Part shown: in pieces, positions 1 through 7,805 of the stretch
How the letters are laid out: the number at the start of each line of letters is the position of its first letter
Position numbering within the stretch: position 1 is the stretch's first letter
NCBI GenBank assembly: GCA_964579305.1
Contig: CAZOGY010000084.1
Location: 1-16,367 of the forward strand
Direction: 5' to 3'
From: JBCBWG01 sp964579305
GTDB taxonomy: Bacteria > Pseudomonadota > Alphaproteobacteria > Rhizobiales > Hyphomicrobiaceae
DNA: 16,367 nucleotides
Position numbers and translations under genes: made by a program
The notes under the pieces: model-generated
The model's input: only the letters and a program-made list of their open reading frames with translations
Database searches by the model: none
Told to the model about the DNA's origin: nothing

Positions 1-31
1 TAGCGCACCGATCAGAACGTGCGTTGCTCGC

Positions 32-1024
32 TTACGCGGCGCGGAATGCGGCCAAGCGCGTGCGGATTTCCTCCGCGATCAAAACCGTTGAATCAATGGG
101 CTCATAGCGCCAGTCGGGAAAACCATCGGGCGTTTCAGGCAGCGGGCGCGTCGCGCCATACTGCTGTAGCACCGCATGGAAGCGATCGAACTTGCCCTTC
201 CCGCCCGATGGCGCGAACACATAAATCGGCCGGCCCGTCGCCGCAGCCTCGCTCGTCATATTTACGGAATCACCCGTCACGATAATCCGGTCGGCGTGCG
301 CCAGAAACTCTGGATAGCGGTTGATCTCACCGCGATTGAACAAGGCCGGTGCCCCGGCAAGTGCACCTTCAACGGCGGCCGTTAACGCATCGTGCGTGCG
401 CCGTGATCCGGTCACGAGAAAGCTCGCGCCGCTTTGCGCAAGCGCGGCAAGCGCCCGCGACAACCGCGCATGATCGGCGTCGCTATAGGGATAGTGCCGA
501 CTGCGACCGCCAAGCATGACGGCAATGCGCGGGCGGGGCAGCGCGGCGATATCCAACGCCACATCCGCACGCAAGTCCCTAAGCCGACGTGCGCCGAAGG
601 GATGCGGGCTCGTCGGCGTGGTGAAGACGTTCGCGCCCCGCAACGCGTCGTGCTCGGGCACGCAAATCAGGTCGGCGATGCCGGTGCCCGCCCGCGGGTC
701 CAATATGAACACCGTGAACGTTTGCCCGCCGGCCGCGCGCTTGAGCGCACGGACATAGGGCGCGCTGCGACGGCCGACCGCGATGGCAAGATCGGGCCAC
801 GGCGGAGCAAACCGACTGTCCGGCTCACCAAACCGCTCAAGCGGGTCTGGCCAGCCATAGGGCGCCATCATGCCATAGATCAGGCTCGGCTTGGCGTGCT
901 TGAGATCCGCCACGCAACCAAGCGAGTGTGCAACCCCTTCGGCTTGACGGTCAGATCCCGTTTTCGCGTCTGTGATTAACCAAGCGCGCAGCCGCGCGTG
1001 CTGATCGCTCGCAGCTTTAGACAT
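32..1024 (-). CDS. ELM1-family (mitochondrial fission ELM1-like) protein
   Basis: The 330-residue product matches the bacterial ELM1-like family, which has a GT-B glycosyltransferase-like fold and no proven reaction in bacteria. Visible family marks are the N-terminal WLITDAKTGSDRQAEG stretch (about residues 15-30), a central DPRAGTGIADLICVPEHD segment (about 108-125), VMLGGRSRHY opening the C-terminal half, and VTGDSVNMTSEAAATGRPIYVF followed by KGKFDRFH near the C-terminus, where a GT-B protein would bind a nucleotide-sugar-like ligand. There is no signal peptide or membrane helix, so it should be cytosolic. The ATG at 1024 is preceded by AGGG at close spacing. It lies 94 bases downstream of the sensor kinase on the same strand and could be co-transcribed with it, but nothing suggests a shared role. 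Family call is confident; biochemical function is unknown. Confidence 0.85.
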   Translation of the reverse strand: MSKAASDQHARLRAWLITDAKTGSDRQAEGVAHSLGCVADLKHAKPSLIYGMMAPYGWPDPLERFGEPDSRFAPPWPDLAIAVGRRSAPYVRALKRAAGGQTFTVFILDPRAGTGIADLICVPEHDALRGANVFTTPTSPHPFGARRLRDLRADVALDIAALPRPRIAVMLGGRSRHYPYSDADHARLSRALAALAQSGASFLVTGSRRTHDALTAAVEGALAGAPALFNRGEINRYPEFLAHADRIIVTGDSVNMTSEAAATGRPIYVFAPSGGKGKFDRFHAVLQQYGATRPLPETPDGFPDWRYEPIDSTVLIAEEIRTRLAAFRAA

Positions 1025-1118
1025 GGCACCCTGCGCGATTACCAGACGATGTCGGCAGGCCTAAGCGCTTGCAGGGGGCCAAGCAACCCCAACCCGCCAT
1101 AGCAAACATCTGTCGATA

Positions 1119-3983
1119 CTAAGCAGCCTGGTGACGCGCGGCCGACTGCGACGTCGCGTCACCCGTCACCGCACGCAGCGCATCCATCGCTTCACACAAG
1201 AGCGCCGGGACCGCCGGCACCCGGTCCCTGACGTCGTCGCTGCGACCGGCCAGCGCCGCCATTTCGATCTCGTCCAGAACGTCACCCAGTCGCACTGCAC
1301 CAATGTTCCGGCACAATGACTTCAACGCGTGCGCAGCCTTGGCAACCTCCGACAGCCGGCTCAGATCACAGGCCTCAAGCTGCCCAAGCCGTTGCGGTGC
1401 CGTGGCCAGAAACAGCCCGGCAACGCGCCCGACCAGATTATCGCCCGGCCGCTGCATCTCACGAATGGCATCAAGCACCGCCGTATCCAGAACCGGCGCT
1501 TCGGTGTCGATTTCGACTGGCCTTTTGCGTGACACGTCCGTCTCGTGCGAACCGCCATCCCCCAGCCGGTCCGGCACGACAAAGTAAGATCCTGTCTCCG
1601 CCGCCGCCACGGGGCACCACCGTTCCAGACATTCCGAGATCTGGCTGAGCGTGAACGGTTTGGCCACGAAATCGTCAGCGCCGGCATCATGCCAATCGGC
1701 TTTGACGTCGCCAAGCACCTGCGCCGTCAACGCGATCACGGGCGCACGAACCCGCCCGACCGAGCGCTCAAATGCGCGCATGCGCCGCGTTGTTTCATAA
1801 CCGTCCATCCCCGGCATGCTGCCGTCCATGAATACGACGTCGAAAGCCTCACGTTCAAAAGCCGCAAGCGCCGTTTCACCGTCATCGACCGCAACAAGTT
1901 CAACGCCAAGTCTGCCCAGCACCTCACCCAGGACTTCACGGTTGACCGCGCTATCATCGGCAGCAAGCGCTCTCACACCCGTGAACCCGGCTACGGAGAT
2001 ATCGCTCTGTGCCGACGCCACATGAACACGCCCGACTTCGCGCAGTGCATCGCGCCCCGACATTGCCGCATCGAGCACGTCACGGGTCGAGCGATTGCCG
2101 ACCGGCGTTTCAATCACGGCGTCAACCAGCCCCCGATGCTGGCTCAACATCGTGTCGCCGAGGCCGAACGGCACAATCGCGATGATTGCGCGATCACATT
2201 GCCTGTCAGTGCCGGCCAATGCCTCCAGCCACGCCAAGTCATCGCTGACAACGAGATCGCATGCGGGCTGACGGGCCGTTGGATCTGGCATCGCCGCGAC
2301 AAGCTGCATCCCGCGATCGGCCAGCGCCCACTGCAAAGCGGCTCGCGCCGGTCCGTCTTCGACATGAACGCAAGCAACGCGCAGCCCGTCATGTGCCGCC
2401 TGAGGCATGGACAGCGGGCGAGCCTGACGATCGGTGGCAACGGCCGCGGGGATCTCAAACGCAAAAGTGGCGCCCTCGCCGACCACGCTTTCAACACCAA
2501 TACTGCCGCCCATGGCCGTCACGAGACGCTCACAAATCGCAAGGCCGATCCCCGTTCCGCCAAACCGTCGCGTGGTCGATTGTTCTGCTTGGGTGAAGGC
2601 CTCAAAAATCGTCGCACATTTTTCCGGCGCGATCCCCACGCCCGTATCGCGGACCGCAACCGTGAGCCGGACCTGCTCGGGCCGTTCCAAATCGTGCGTG
2701 GCATCCATCGTCACCAGCACACCGCCGCGCTCGGTGAACTTCAAAGCATTGCTGACAAGATTGGACAGGATCTGATTGAGCCTGACGGGATCGCCAACGA
2801 TCCGCGCTGGCACGGTTGGGGCGACATGACCGGCCAATTGCAGGCCCTTGCCAGCCGCCCGCTCGGCAAAAAGATCAAGAATATCGCCAACCGTGGCATC
2901 CGGAGAAAAAGCCACACTTTCCAGCGTCAGTTTCCCCGCCTCGATTTTCGAAAAATCGAGGATATCGTTAATGATCGTGACAAGTGATTGCCCCGACTTG
3001 ACGATCACGTCGCAATAGCGTCGGGCCCGCGCGCTCAGATCAGCTGCCGACAGCAATTCCGCCATGACCAGCATGCCGTTCATGGGTGTGCGGATTTCGT
3101 GGCTCATGGTCGCGAGGAAGTCAGATTTCGCGGCGTTCGCGGCATCGGCCGCCTGGCGCGCGACTTCCAAATCGTGGGTTCGCGCCCGCACGTCATCTTC
3201 CAACCGATCCCGATGCCGCACGAGGGCTTCATCACGCGCCTGGATTTCACGCAACATCTCGTTGAATGCGCTCGCCAGCGCCCCAGTTTCATCGATCGTT
3301 GTAATGTCAATCCGTGTGTCATAGCAGCGCTGCGCGCGCACATGCGCCATCGCCCGCGTTAACTCTTTGATGGGACGCGTAATCGCCCGCTGCAAAATAC
3401 TGGCGATCAGTGCACCGAATCCGGCCGCCAACAAACCCGTCATCAGCGCCCAAACCAGCGCTTCGCCCAGCGCGGTCCGCAAATGCGAAACGTCTGCGAT
3501 CATCTCCAACTTGCCGATCGTGCGCCCGCCCGACACGATCGGCACGACAATGGGGTATGTCGTCAGGCTTAAAAAGAAGAGTGGGTCATCCCGCCTGATG
3601 ACAACATCGGTCTTTTCTGAACCGCCGCTCAACAGAATGCCGACGCCAAATGCCGCGACGCGCCGGTTCTTGGCATCGAAAACCCGGGCAAACTTGATCC
3701 GGCTGATTTTGCCAACTGCACGCAGGGCGTTGGCCACGCGCCGATCCTCACCGTTTGCCAGCGGTTCACCGAGCGTCGCCGCAATTGCTTCGCCAACGGC
3801 AGAAAGTTCTGCGCGTGTCAGTGCGAATTGGCGGGACGCCTCGCGCCAGGCCCCGGCCGCGGTCGCCAAAAATACCGCCGACAACACGGCAAAAGCCACC
3901 ATCGCCGCAAGCTTGCGGCTTATGGAACGACGGATCACCCAAAGCAAAACGGTACGGCCCCTGAGAACGAGCAAGCATATCAA
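1119..3983 (-). CDS. Membrane hybrid sensor histidine kinase (HAMP-HisKA-HATPase-pseudoREC-REC-HPt)
   Basis: A 954-residue phosphorelay kinase. In order: membrane helix about 26-45, periplasmic region about 46-172 with no recognised ligand motif, second helix about 173-197, HAMP about 198-250, a short coiled coil, HisKA with phospho-accepting His295 in SHEIRTP, and HATPase with N-box Asn408/Asn412, DTGVG at 446-450 and GGTGIGLAI near 475. Residues 533-643 resemble a receiver but lack the acidic pair and the Lys-Pro end. A full receiver follows at about 669-789 (Asp676/677, phospho-Asp720, Thr753, Lys775), then an HPt domain with His885 in AHALKS. The His-Asp-His layout lets the phosphate pass to an outside receiver; the divergent response regulator is the obvious candidate, by inference. 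The longest reading starts at a TTG with no good ribosome site; TTG 3947 or GTG 3938 are alternatives, so the start is uncertain. Confidence 0.9.
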   Translation of the reverse strand: MICLLVLRGRTVLLWVIRRSISRKLAAMVAFAVLSAVFLATAAGAWREASRQFALTRAELSAVGEAIAATLGEPLANGEDRRVANALRAVGKISRIKFARVFDAKNRRVAAFGVGILLSGGSEKTDVVIRRDDPLFFLSLTTYPIVVPIVSGGRTIGKLEMIADVSHLRTALGEALVWALMTGLLAAGFGALIASILQRAITRPIKELTRAMAHVRAQRCYDTRIDITTIDETGALASAFNEMLREIQARDEALVRHRDRLEDDVRARTHDLEVARQAADAANAAKSDFLATMSHEIRTPMNGMLVMAELLSAADLSARARRYCDVIVKSGQSLVTIINDILDFSKIEAGKLTLESVAFSPDATVGDILDLFAERAAGKGLQLAGHVAPTVPARIVGDPVRLNQILSNLVSNALKFTERGGVLVTMDATHDLERPEQVRLTVAVRDTGVGIAPEKCATIFEAFTQAEQSTTRRFGGTGIGLAICERLVTAMGGSIGVESVVGEGATFAFEIPAAVATDRQARPLSMPQAAHDGLRVACVHVEDGPARAALQWALADRGMQLVAAMPDPTARQPACDLVVSDDLAWLEALAGTDRQCDRAIIAIVPFGLGDTMLSQHRGLVDAVIETPVGNRSTRDVLDAAMSGRDALREVGRVHVASAQSDISVAGFTGVRALAADDSAVNREVLGEVLGRLGVELVAVDDGETALAAFEREAFDVVFMDGSMPGMDGYETTRRMRAFERSVGRVRAPVIALTAQVLGDVKADWHDAGADDFVAKPFTLSQISECLERWCPVAAAETGSYFVVPDRLGDGGSHETDVSRKRPVEIDTEAPVLDTAVLDAIREMQRPGDNLVGRVAGLFLATAPQRLGQLEACDLSRLSEVAKAAHALKSLCRNIGAVRLGDVLDEIEMAALAGRSDDVRDRVPAVPALLCEAMDALRAVTGDATSQSAARHQAA

Positions 3984-4094
3984 CGTGCCAGCACCGCCTT
4001 TAGGATTCGGTTAGCCGAGCGCCATTAGAATAATCGGTATGCGGTCACGCTTGCGATGGGAGGCCGCACAACCAGTTTAGTTCTAGGGGACGAA
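3984..4094. promoter_or_regulatory. Divergent spacer between sensor kinase and response regulator
   Basis: These 111 bases must hold the promoters of both the kinase (leftward) and the regulator (rightward) if each has its own. A TAGAAT hexamer at 4026-4031 could serve as a -10 box for the rightward gene, but no convincing -35 sits at the right distance. The short dyad TCGG-TTAG-CCGA near 4007-4018 is too small to call an operator. The ribosome site AGGGGA just before 4095 decides the regulator's start. Confidence 0.3.
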
Positions 4095-4859
4095 ATGTCG
4101 GACCGGCCGCGCGCCAACGGCGCACTTCCGCAACCAGCGACGGCGCAGAGCATACGCGCTGATGGGCCGGCGACCTATTCCGATGCAAGTGTGCTCGTCG
4201 TCGATGACGATCCGATTATCCGCCAGCTGATCGCAACGAAACTCGCTGGCATCGTCGGCCGGACATTGGAAGCTGCTGACGGAAGCGATGCCTGGACCAT
4301 CATCCGCGAACAAAACGTCGCGATTGCCTTCGTCGACATTGAGATGCCCAATATCGACGGGCTCACGCTGATCCGTTGTATTCGAAACCACCCCACGACA
4401 CGGCATTTGCCGATTGTGGTTGTGACCTCGCGCGAAGACGGTGGAACCTTGCGCGATGCCCTGGCAGCCGGTGCAACGTCATATCTCACCAAGCCGCTGA
4501 CCTGGTCGACCTTCTCATTCCACGTCACCCACCTGCTGGAAATGGCTGATGCGCAGAAGCGCGCCATCGCAGCCACGGATCACGCCCAATCGGCGTTAGC
4601 CGCCCTAAGTGCGCTTTCCGGTGAAATCGAACAGGTGTCTGGCGAATTGAAAGAGTGTTTCGAAATCGCAACAGCCTTGCAACGTGCCACGCAACGCGGG
4701 GAGCAGCCCCGTTGGACTGAACAGGCGCTGCGCACCATAGCAACCGCGCTTTTGCATCAACGCGACGTGCTGGCCAGCGTTAAAACCACGGCCGATACCA
4801 GCGCCAACGCCCTCAAAAGCGTCGGCTCGGCAACAATCCAGCCAAAAGACGCCGCTTGA
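4095..4859 (+). CDS. Response regulator with C-terminal helical domain, no DNA-binding domain
   Basis: A 254-residue protein with a CheY-like receiver at about 31-150: acidic cluster Asp37-39 in VVDDDP, phospho-acceptor Asp81 in FVDIEMPNIDG, Thr111 and Lys133-Pro134. The remaining 100 residues are Ala/Gln/Glu-rich and predicted by eye to be helical. They contain no helix-turn-helix, GGDEF, EAL or HD signature, so output is probably through protein contact. Before the receiver lies a 30-residue polar extension. An upstream ATG at 4056 is in frame, but the ATG at 4095 has AGGGGA at proper spacing and is preferred. It is divergent from the hybrid kinase and 103 bases upstream of the PilJ-domain protein in the same direction, which suggests one signalling group. 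Partnership is inferred from position only. Confidence 0.88.
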   Translation: MSDRPRANGALPQPATAQSIRADGPATYSDASVLVVDDDPIIRQLIATKLAGIVGRTLEAADGSDAWTIIREQNVAIAFVDIEMPNIDGLTLIRCIRNHPTTRHLPIVVVTSREDGGTLRDALAAGATSYLTKPLTWSTFSFHVTHLLEMADAQKRAIAATDHAQSALAALSALSGEIEQVSGELKECFEIATALQRATQRGEQPRWTEQALRTIATALLHQRDVLASVKTTADTSANALKSVGSATIQPKDAA

Positions 4860-4962
4860 GTTGCGACACAACCGACCAATCACGCCGACGTCTGCTTTGT
4901 TTCACAAAAATCAAATGAAGCCGCTGTTATAGCGCTCCGCGGTTCCGCCGCCGGAGGATTGC

Positions 4963-5979
4963 ATGCGCGCTGCCCATAAACTCACCGTTAATCATAACTT
5001 GCCCTGCCTGGTCGCCGGTCTTGTAGTCACGACCATCGCCGCCGCCATGGCCCTGTCCAGCGGCACCGTTCGCGCCCAAGAGCTAGCCGCGCAAACGCAC
5101 GATAAAACAACACAAAAAAGCGACACGCCTTCGGCACAACACCGCCAACAGAACACCGCGTTGCGGCTTGCGATAGCCGATCGCCAGCGTCTGCTTATTG
5201 AGCGAGCGGCCAAAGCCGCGTGCTATGCCGCAAGCGGCGTCGACGCCGATGCGCACCATGCCGAATTGCGCCGGACCGTTGATGCCATTGATCACGGCCA
5301 GAGAGCGCTATTGAATGGCGCACCGGAATTGGGTCTGCCCGCCGAAACCGATTTCAAAATCACCGACGCACTCAAATTGCTAAGCGCCGGCTGGACAGCC
5401 TTGAAAACAAAACTGGATAGCTCTGCTAACCCGTCCAAATCCACAACGGCAGAACAGGATCTGCATTTTGCGCTCATCAATGCCGATGCGGTCACGGTTC
5501 TCGCGAGCGACGCTTTGCAACTGATCGAATATCGCGCCGAAACAGAAGCGGCCGTTCCCATCGAAATGGCGATTGCCATATCGATCGCCGGCCGCCAGCG
5601 CATGCTGCTGGAACGGCTATCCAAAGGCATCTGCATGGTCAGCCAAGGGATCGACGTTCGCCGCCAACGTGCTCTGGCACGGGGCACCATTGCGCTGTTC
5701 GTTTCCACGAAATTCGATCTGCGTCAGGGCATCAAAAACCTGCCAATCACATCCGTTCAGCGGCGCCATGTTTCCGACCAGTACGATATTCTGAATTACA
5801 TGTGGCGCGACTTGAGTGGGCGTCTTCAGCGGATTGTCACGGCTAACGAGATCACGCGCGATGATCTGACCTTTACAGCGGCAAACGATGATTACCTCAG
5901 CAGCGTCCTGACAACTGAGATGGAAATGCTGGTGAAACTCGCGCGCGGTGAACAGGACATGCGGCCACAAGCGAAGTGA
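4963..5979 (+). CDS. Exported protein with two PilJ/NarX-type N-terminal sensor domains
   Basis: The 338-residue product starts with a signal peptide (hydrophobic about 16-33, likely cleavage after VRA at 38). Two copies of the type IV pili methyl-accepting chemotaxis transducer N-terminal domain follow. The first begins near residue 66 (ADRQRLLIERAAKAAC) and the second near 203 (AGRQRMLLERLSKGIC). Each has the family's RQRxLxER helix and a Cys at the matching place (Cys87, Cys224), followed by a GVD/GID turn. In NarX and PilJ this domain is periplasmic and part of a membrane receptor; here there is no later membrane helix, HAMP or signalling domain, so the protein is probably free in the periplasm. 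The ATG is preceded by GGAGG at good spacing. Its place after a response regulator and beside a sensor kinase suggests a periplasmic sensing or accessory role, which is inference. The ligand is unknown. Confidence 0.8.
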   Translation: MRAAHKLTVNHNLPCLVAGLVVTTIAAAMALSSGTVRAQELAAQTHDKTTQKSDTPSAQHRQQNTALRLAIADRQRLLIERAAKAACYAASGVDADAHHAELRRTVDAIDHGQRALLNGAPELGLPAETDFKITDALKLLSAGWTALKTKLDSSANPSKSTTAEQDLHFALINADAVTVLASDALQLIEYRAETEAAVPIEMAIAISIAGRQRMLLERLSKGICMVSQGIDVRRQRALARGTIALFVSTKFDLRQGIKNLPITSVQRRHVSDQYDILNYMWRDLSGRLQRIVTANEITRDDLTFTAANDDYLSSVLTTEMEMLVKLARGEQDMRPQAK

Positions 5980-6005
5980 ACAGCGCGGCCTGACCTCGCA
6001 ACACC

Positions 6006-6042
6006 AATGGCGCCGACCGTATTACGTTTCAACGGCGCCATT
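6006..6042. terminator. Stem-loop between convergent genes, likely terminator
   Basis: A perfect 10-base inverted repeat, AATGGCGCCG at 6006-6015 and its complement at 6033-6042, encloses a 17-base loop. On the plus strand it is followed by TTCTTCCC, a weak T-rich tail. It lies between the ends of the PilJ-domain gene (plus) and the DUF3500 gene (minus), where a terminator serving one or both is expected. The poor T-tract keeps confidence moderate. Confidence 0.55.
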
Positions 6043-6079
6043 TCTTCCCGCAGGCGGGTAAACTGCGCCGTCGCGAAAC

Positions 6080-7168
6080 CTACTGCCCGTGTGCGCCTTT
6101 GACGTGCCGCTTTAATAAATCGCGGCCAAACACGTCGATTGGGTCAATCCACACGGCGTGCACGTGATTGGCTCCCGATTGCGTGTTGTCGTATTCCAAC
6201 AGAACCGACGGCCCATGGATCCGGAAGTAATGCGGACGGCCTGGCTGCTGCGATCCAGCCCACGCGAAATGCAGCGCTTGCGCCCCATCCTGGCGGACTT
6301 TGTCAATCGCCGGACGCGCCACCTCGCTGCGCATGGTGCCCAAATAAAGTTCCAGAATGCGGTAAACCCCATCGCGCTGACCATCGCTGAGAGCAGCAAG
6401 CGACACGCCTTCGAGACGTTTTAACGTATCTTCACGCCCCGGGCCGGCCACAACATCCCCCAGCGACCGCTGCGACAGGATCGCCCGATCGCGTACCGAA
6501 CCTTCAAGTGACTGGATCAGCCCAAACGCAGCGTCTTCTTCCGCGCCAAGCAAACGAAAACCGCCGTGCGAATGGCGCGCCGGCACCGTTGCCGGATTAG
6601 CGCCAAAGAAAATCGGCGTCACGGCAAGCCCCACACCTGGCACGACAACGCCGCTCAGCGACAAGTGGTGCCCCTCAAAGCGCCAAGCGAATGGCGATGG
6701 CCCGCGCGGATCGCCGAACAAAACAATCGCGTAATTCGACGGGTCGCGAAACGACAGAGCGCCCGTGAGTTCGCCCAGAATGCGTTCCAGCTTGATTGTA
6801 CCGTCGACCTGGGCGCGCCCGCGGGTGCTGAGTAACGTTTCAAGAAACGCCCACAGCGCTGCTTGTTCCGGTGCCGCCAACTGCTTCAGCGTGGCACCCG
6901 GCCGACGGCGCGGTGTGTAATGCCAGTCTTCGCGCTGGCGATCCTCAAATGGCTTGAACACCCGCTGGCGATTGACGTCGGACAGGGCCGCCAGAAGTCG
7001 CCGGGCGCCCGCCTGCATCTGGCGTGCTACGTCCGGCGCCTCAATTGCAAGCGCGCTGCCCCACCCGCCGGAGCGCACCATCGTGGCCGCAAGACCGCCT
7101 GTGCCGGCCGCAATCACGCCGCGACGCGACCACCAGCGTTTCTGCAGTTGATTCTTGGGTGCGCTCAT
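6080..7168 (-). CDS. DUF3500 family protein with Tat-type signal
   Basis: A 362-residue member of the DUF3500 family, whose function is unknown. Family-typical blocks are visible: DWHYTPRRRPG early in the domain, YAIVLFGDP, WRFEGHHLSLSGVV, TPIFFGANPATV, and near the C-terminus YFRIHGPSVLLEYDNTQSGANHVHAVW followed by FGRDLL. The conserved His, Asp, Asn and Glu residues of the EGHHLS and EYDNTQ-ANHIH blocks could form a metal or ligand site, which is inference. The N-terminus carries twin arginines (Arg15-Arg16 in WSRRGVIAAG) before a Gly/Ala-rich stretch, as in a Tat signal, so export of the folded protein is likely. The reading frame extends up to 7189, but ATG 7168 has GGGAG nine bases ahead and gives the better Tat signal. 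It is divergent from the small basic exported proteins. Confidence 0.88.
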   Translation of the reverse strand: MSAPKNQLQKRWWSRRGVIAAGTGGLAATMVRSGGWGSALAIEAPDVARQMQAGARRLLAALSDVNRQRVFKPFEDRQREDWHYTPRRRPGATLKQLAAPEQAALWAFLETLLSTRGRAQVDGTIKLERILGELTGALSFRDPSNYAIVLFGDPRGPSPFAWRFEGHHLSLSGVVVPGVGLAVTPIFFGANPATVPARHSHGGFRLLGAEEDAAFGLIQSLEGSVRDRAILSQRSLGDVVAGPGREDTLKRLEGVSLAALSDGQRDGVYRILELYLGTMRSEVARPAIDKVRQDGAQALHFAWAGSQQPGRPHYFRIHGPSVLLEYDNTQSGANHVHAVWIDPIDVFGRDLLKRHVKGAHGQ

Positions 7169-7478
7169 AACTGACATCTCCCGGATCATCGCGGCCGTTG
7201 CCCTTGCTTACGTTGCAGATGCCAGATCGGGATTGCCGTATCCATACCGCTTGCAGCGGCTTTCAAAGCCGCGCGCTGCCCACATCTCCCGCCCCACGTC
7301 TCCCACCCAGCGTCCCGATCACGGCGTCCTCCCGCGTTGTGACGCTGGATCACGGTGCGATCATCTCGGCGTCAGCCCCCTTATCCGACGCAACGCCGCT
7401 GGCCATTTGCGAGACACGCTGGCCCGGTGCTGGACACGCAAAGCCATGGCCTGCGTAAGCATCCAAGGGAGATCTGCA
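7169..7478. promoter_or_regulatory. 310-base divergent spacer between DUF3500 and small basic protein genes
   Basis: There is no convincing gene here. The plus-strand frame of the downstream small protein stays open across it, but no ribosome site supports an earlier start. Both flanking genes should have promoters here; I found no strong -35/-10 pair. The one clear structure is the dyad at 7256-7272, listed separately. GGGAGA ahead of ATG 7479 is the ribosome site of the rightward gene. Confidence 0.4.
7256..7272. promoter_or_regulatory. 17-base perfect dyad, possible operator
   Basis: GCGGCTTT and its exact complement AAAGCCGC flank a single C. A one-base centre makes an RNA hairpin unlikely to form with the full stem, so a DNA site for a dimeric regulator fits better. 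It sits inside the spacer between two divergent genes, about 90 bases from the DUF3500 start and about 205 from the small protein start. No regulator is identified. Confidence 0.35.
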
Positions 7479-7730
7479 ATGAATCGATTTTTCGCCGCCG
7501 CCGCATTCGCTGTTGCAACCCTGACCTTTGCTGCTGTTCCGGTCGCCACATCCTCGGCCGAAGCCGCATCGCACAAGCGCCAACAATCGCAAGTGCGCGG
7601 GTCCAAGCGCCGCAAAGCCAATCAAAATCGTCGTCGCACAGTGCGCCGCGACTACGGTGTCCAAAAGTACCCAGGTGTGCCGCGCTGGGCCGCAGAAGCC
7701 TTCTCGCGCGGTCGTTCCAACGACGGCTAA
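7479..7730 (+). CDS. Small exported basic protein A (paralogue of next gene)
   Basis: An 83-residue protein of unrecognised family. A signal peptide is clear: Asn-Arg start, Ala/Val-rich core and likely cleavage after AEA at about residue 30. The mature 53 residues hold about 12 Arg and 4 Lys with very few acidic residues, then end in VPRWAAEAFSRGRSNDG. That tail and an SQVRG motif at residues 37-41 recur in the next gene. The start at 7479 is chosen because GGGAGA precedes it and the signal peptide begins there; the frame is open further upstream without a ribosome site. It lies 75 bases ahead of its paralogue. The exported, highly basic nature suggests binding to a negative partner such as envelope polymer or nucleic acid, which is inference only. 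Confidence 0.72.
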   Translation: MNRFFAAAAFAVATLTFAAVPVATSSAEAASHKRQQSQVRGSKRRKANQNRRRTVRRDYGVQKYPGVPRWAAEAFSRGRSNDG

Positions 7731-7736
7731 GAACTT

Positions 7737-7770
7737 CTGGTCCGGTCCGTACGTTAAGGGGCTGGACCAG
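7737..7770 (+). other. Stem-loop between the two small basic protein genes
   Basis: CTGGTCC at 7737-7743 pairs with GGACCAG at 7764-7770 around a 20-base loop, followed by CTTCTTT. It could be a weak terminator, or a processing or stability element between the paralogues. The long loop and lack of a real T-run keep this tentative. Confidence 0.3.
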
Positions 7771-7805
7771 CTTCTTTCGCTCAAGTGAAGAGTAGGACGA
7801 TCACC

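Noticed and set aside
434..979. 181-residue plus-strand open frame
   Set aside because: It is antisense to the ELM1-like gene, which shows family motifs along its length; no ribosome site or domain is visible in the antisense frame.
1545..2987. 480-residue plus-strand open frame
   Set aside because: It lies wholly opposite the sensor kinase, which has clear HisKA, HATPase and receiver motifs. The frame has no recognisable domain, is rich in His, Arg and Pro, and is a by-product of high GC.
4935..4956. Possible hairpin CTCCG/CGGAG covering the ribosome site of the double PilJ gene
   Set aside because: Only five base pairs with a 12-base loop; such pairings around a GGAG site are expected by chance in GC-rich DNA.
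7155..7478. Upstream extension of small basic protein A to 191 residues
   Set aside because: The added 108 residues have no ribosome site or domain, would bury the signal peptide, and overlap the start of the DUF3500 gene.
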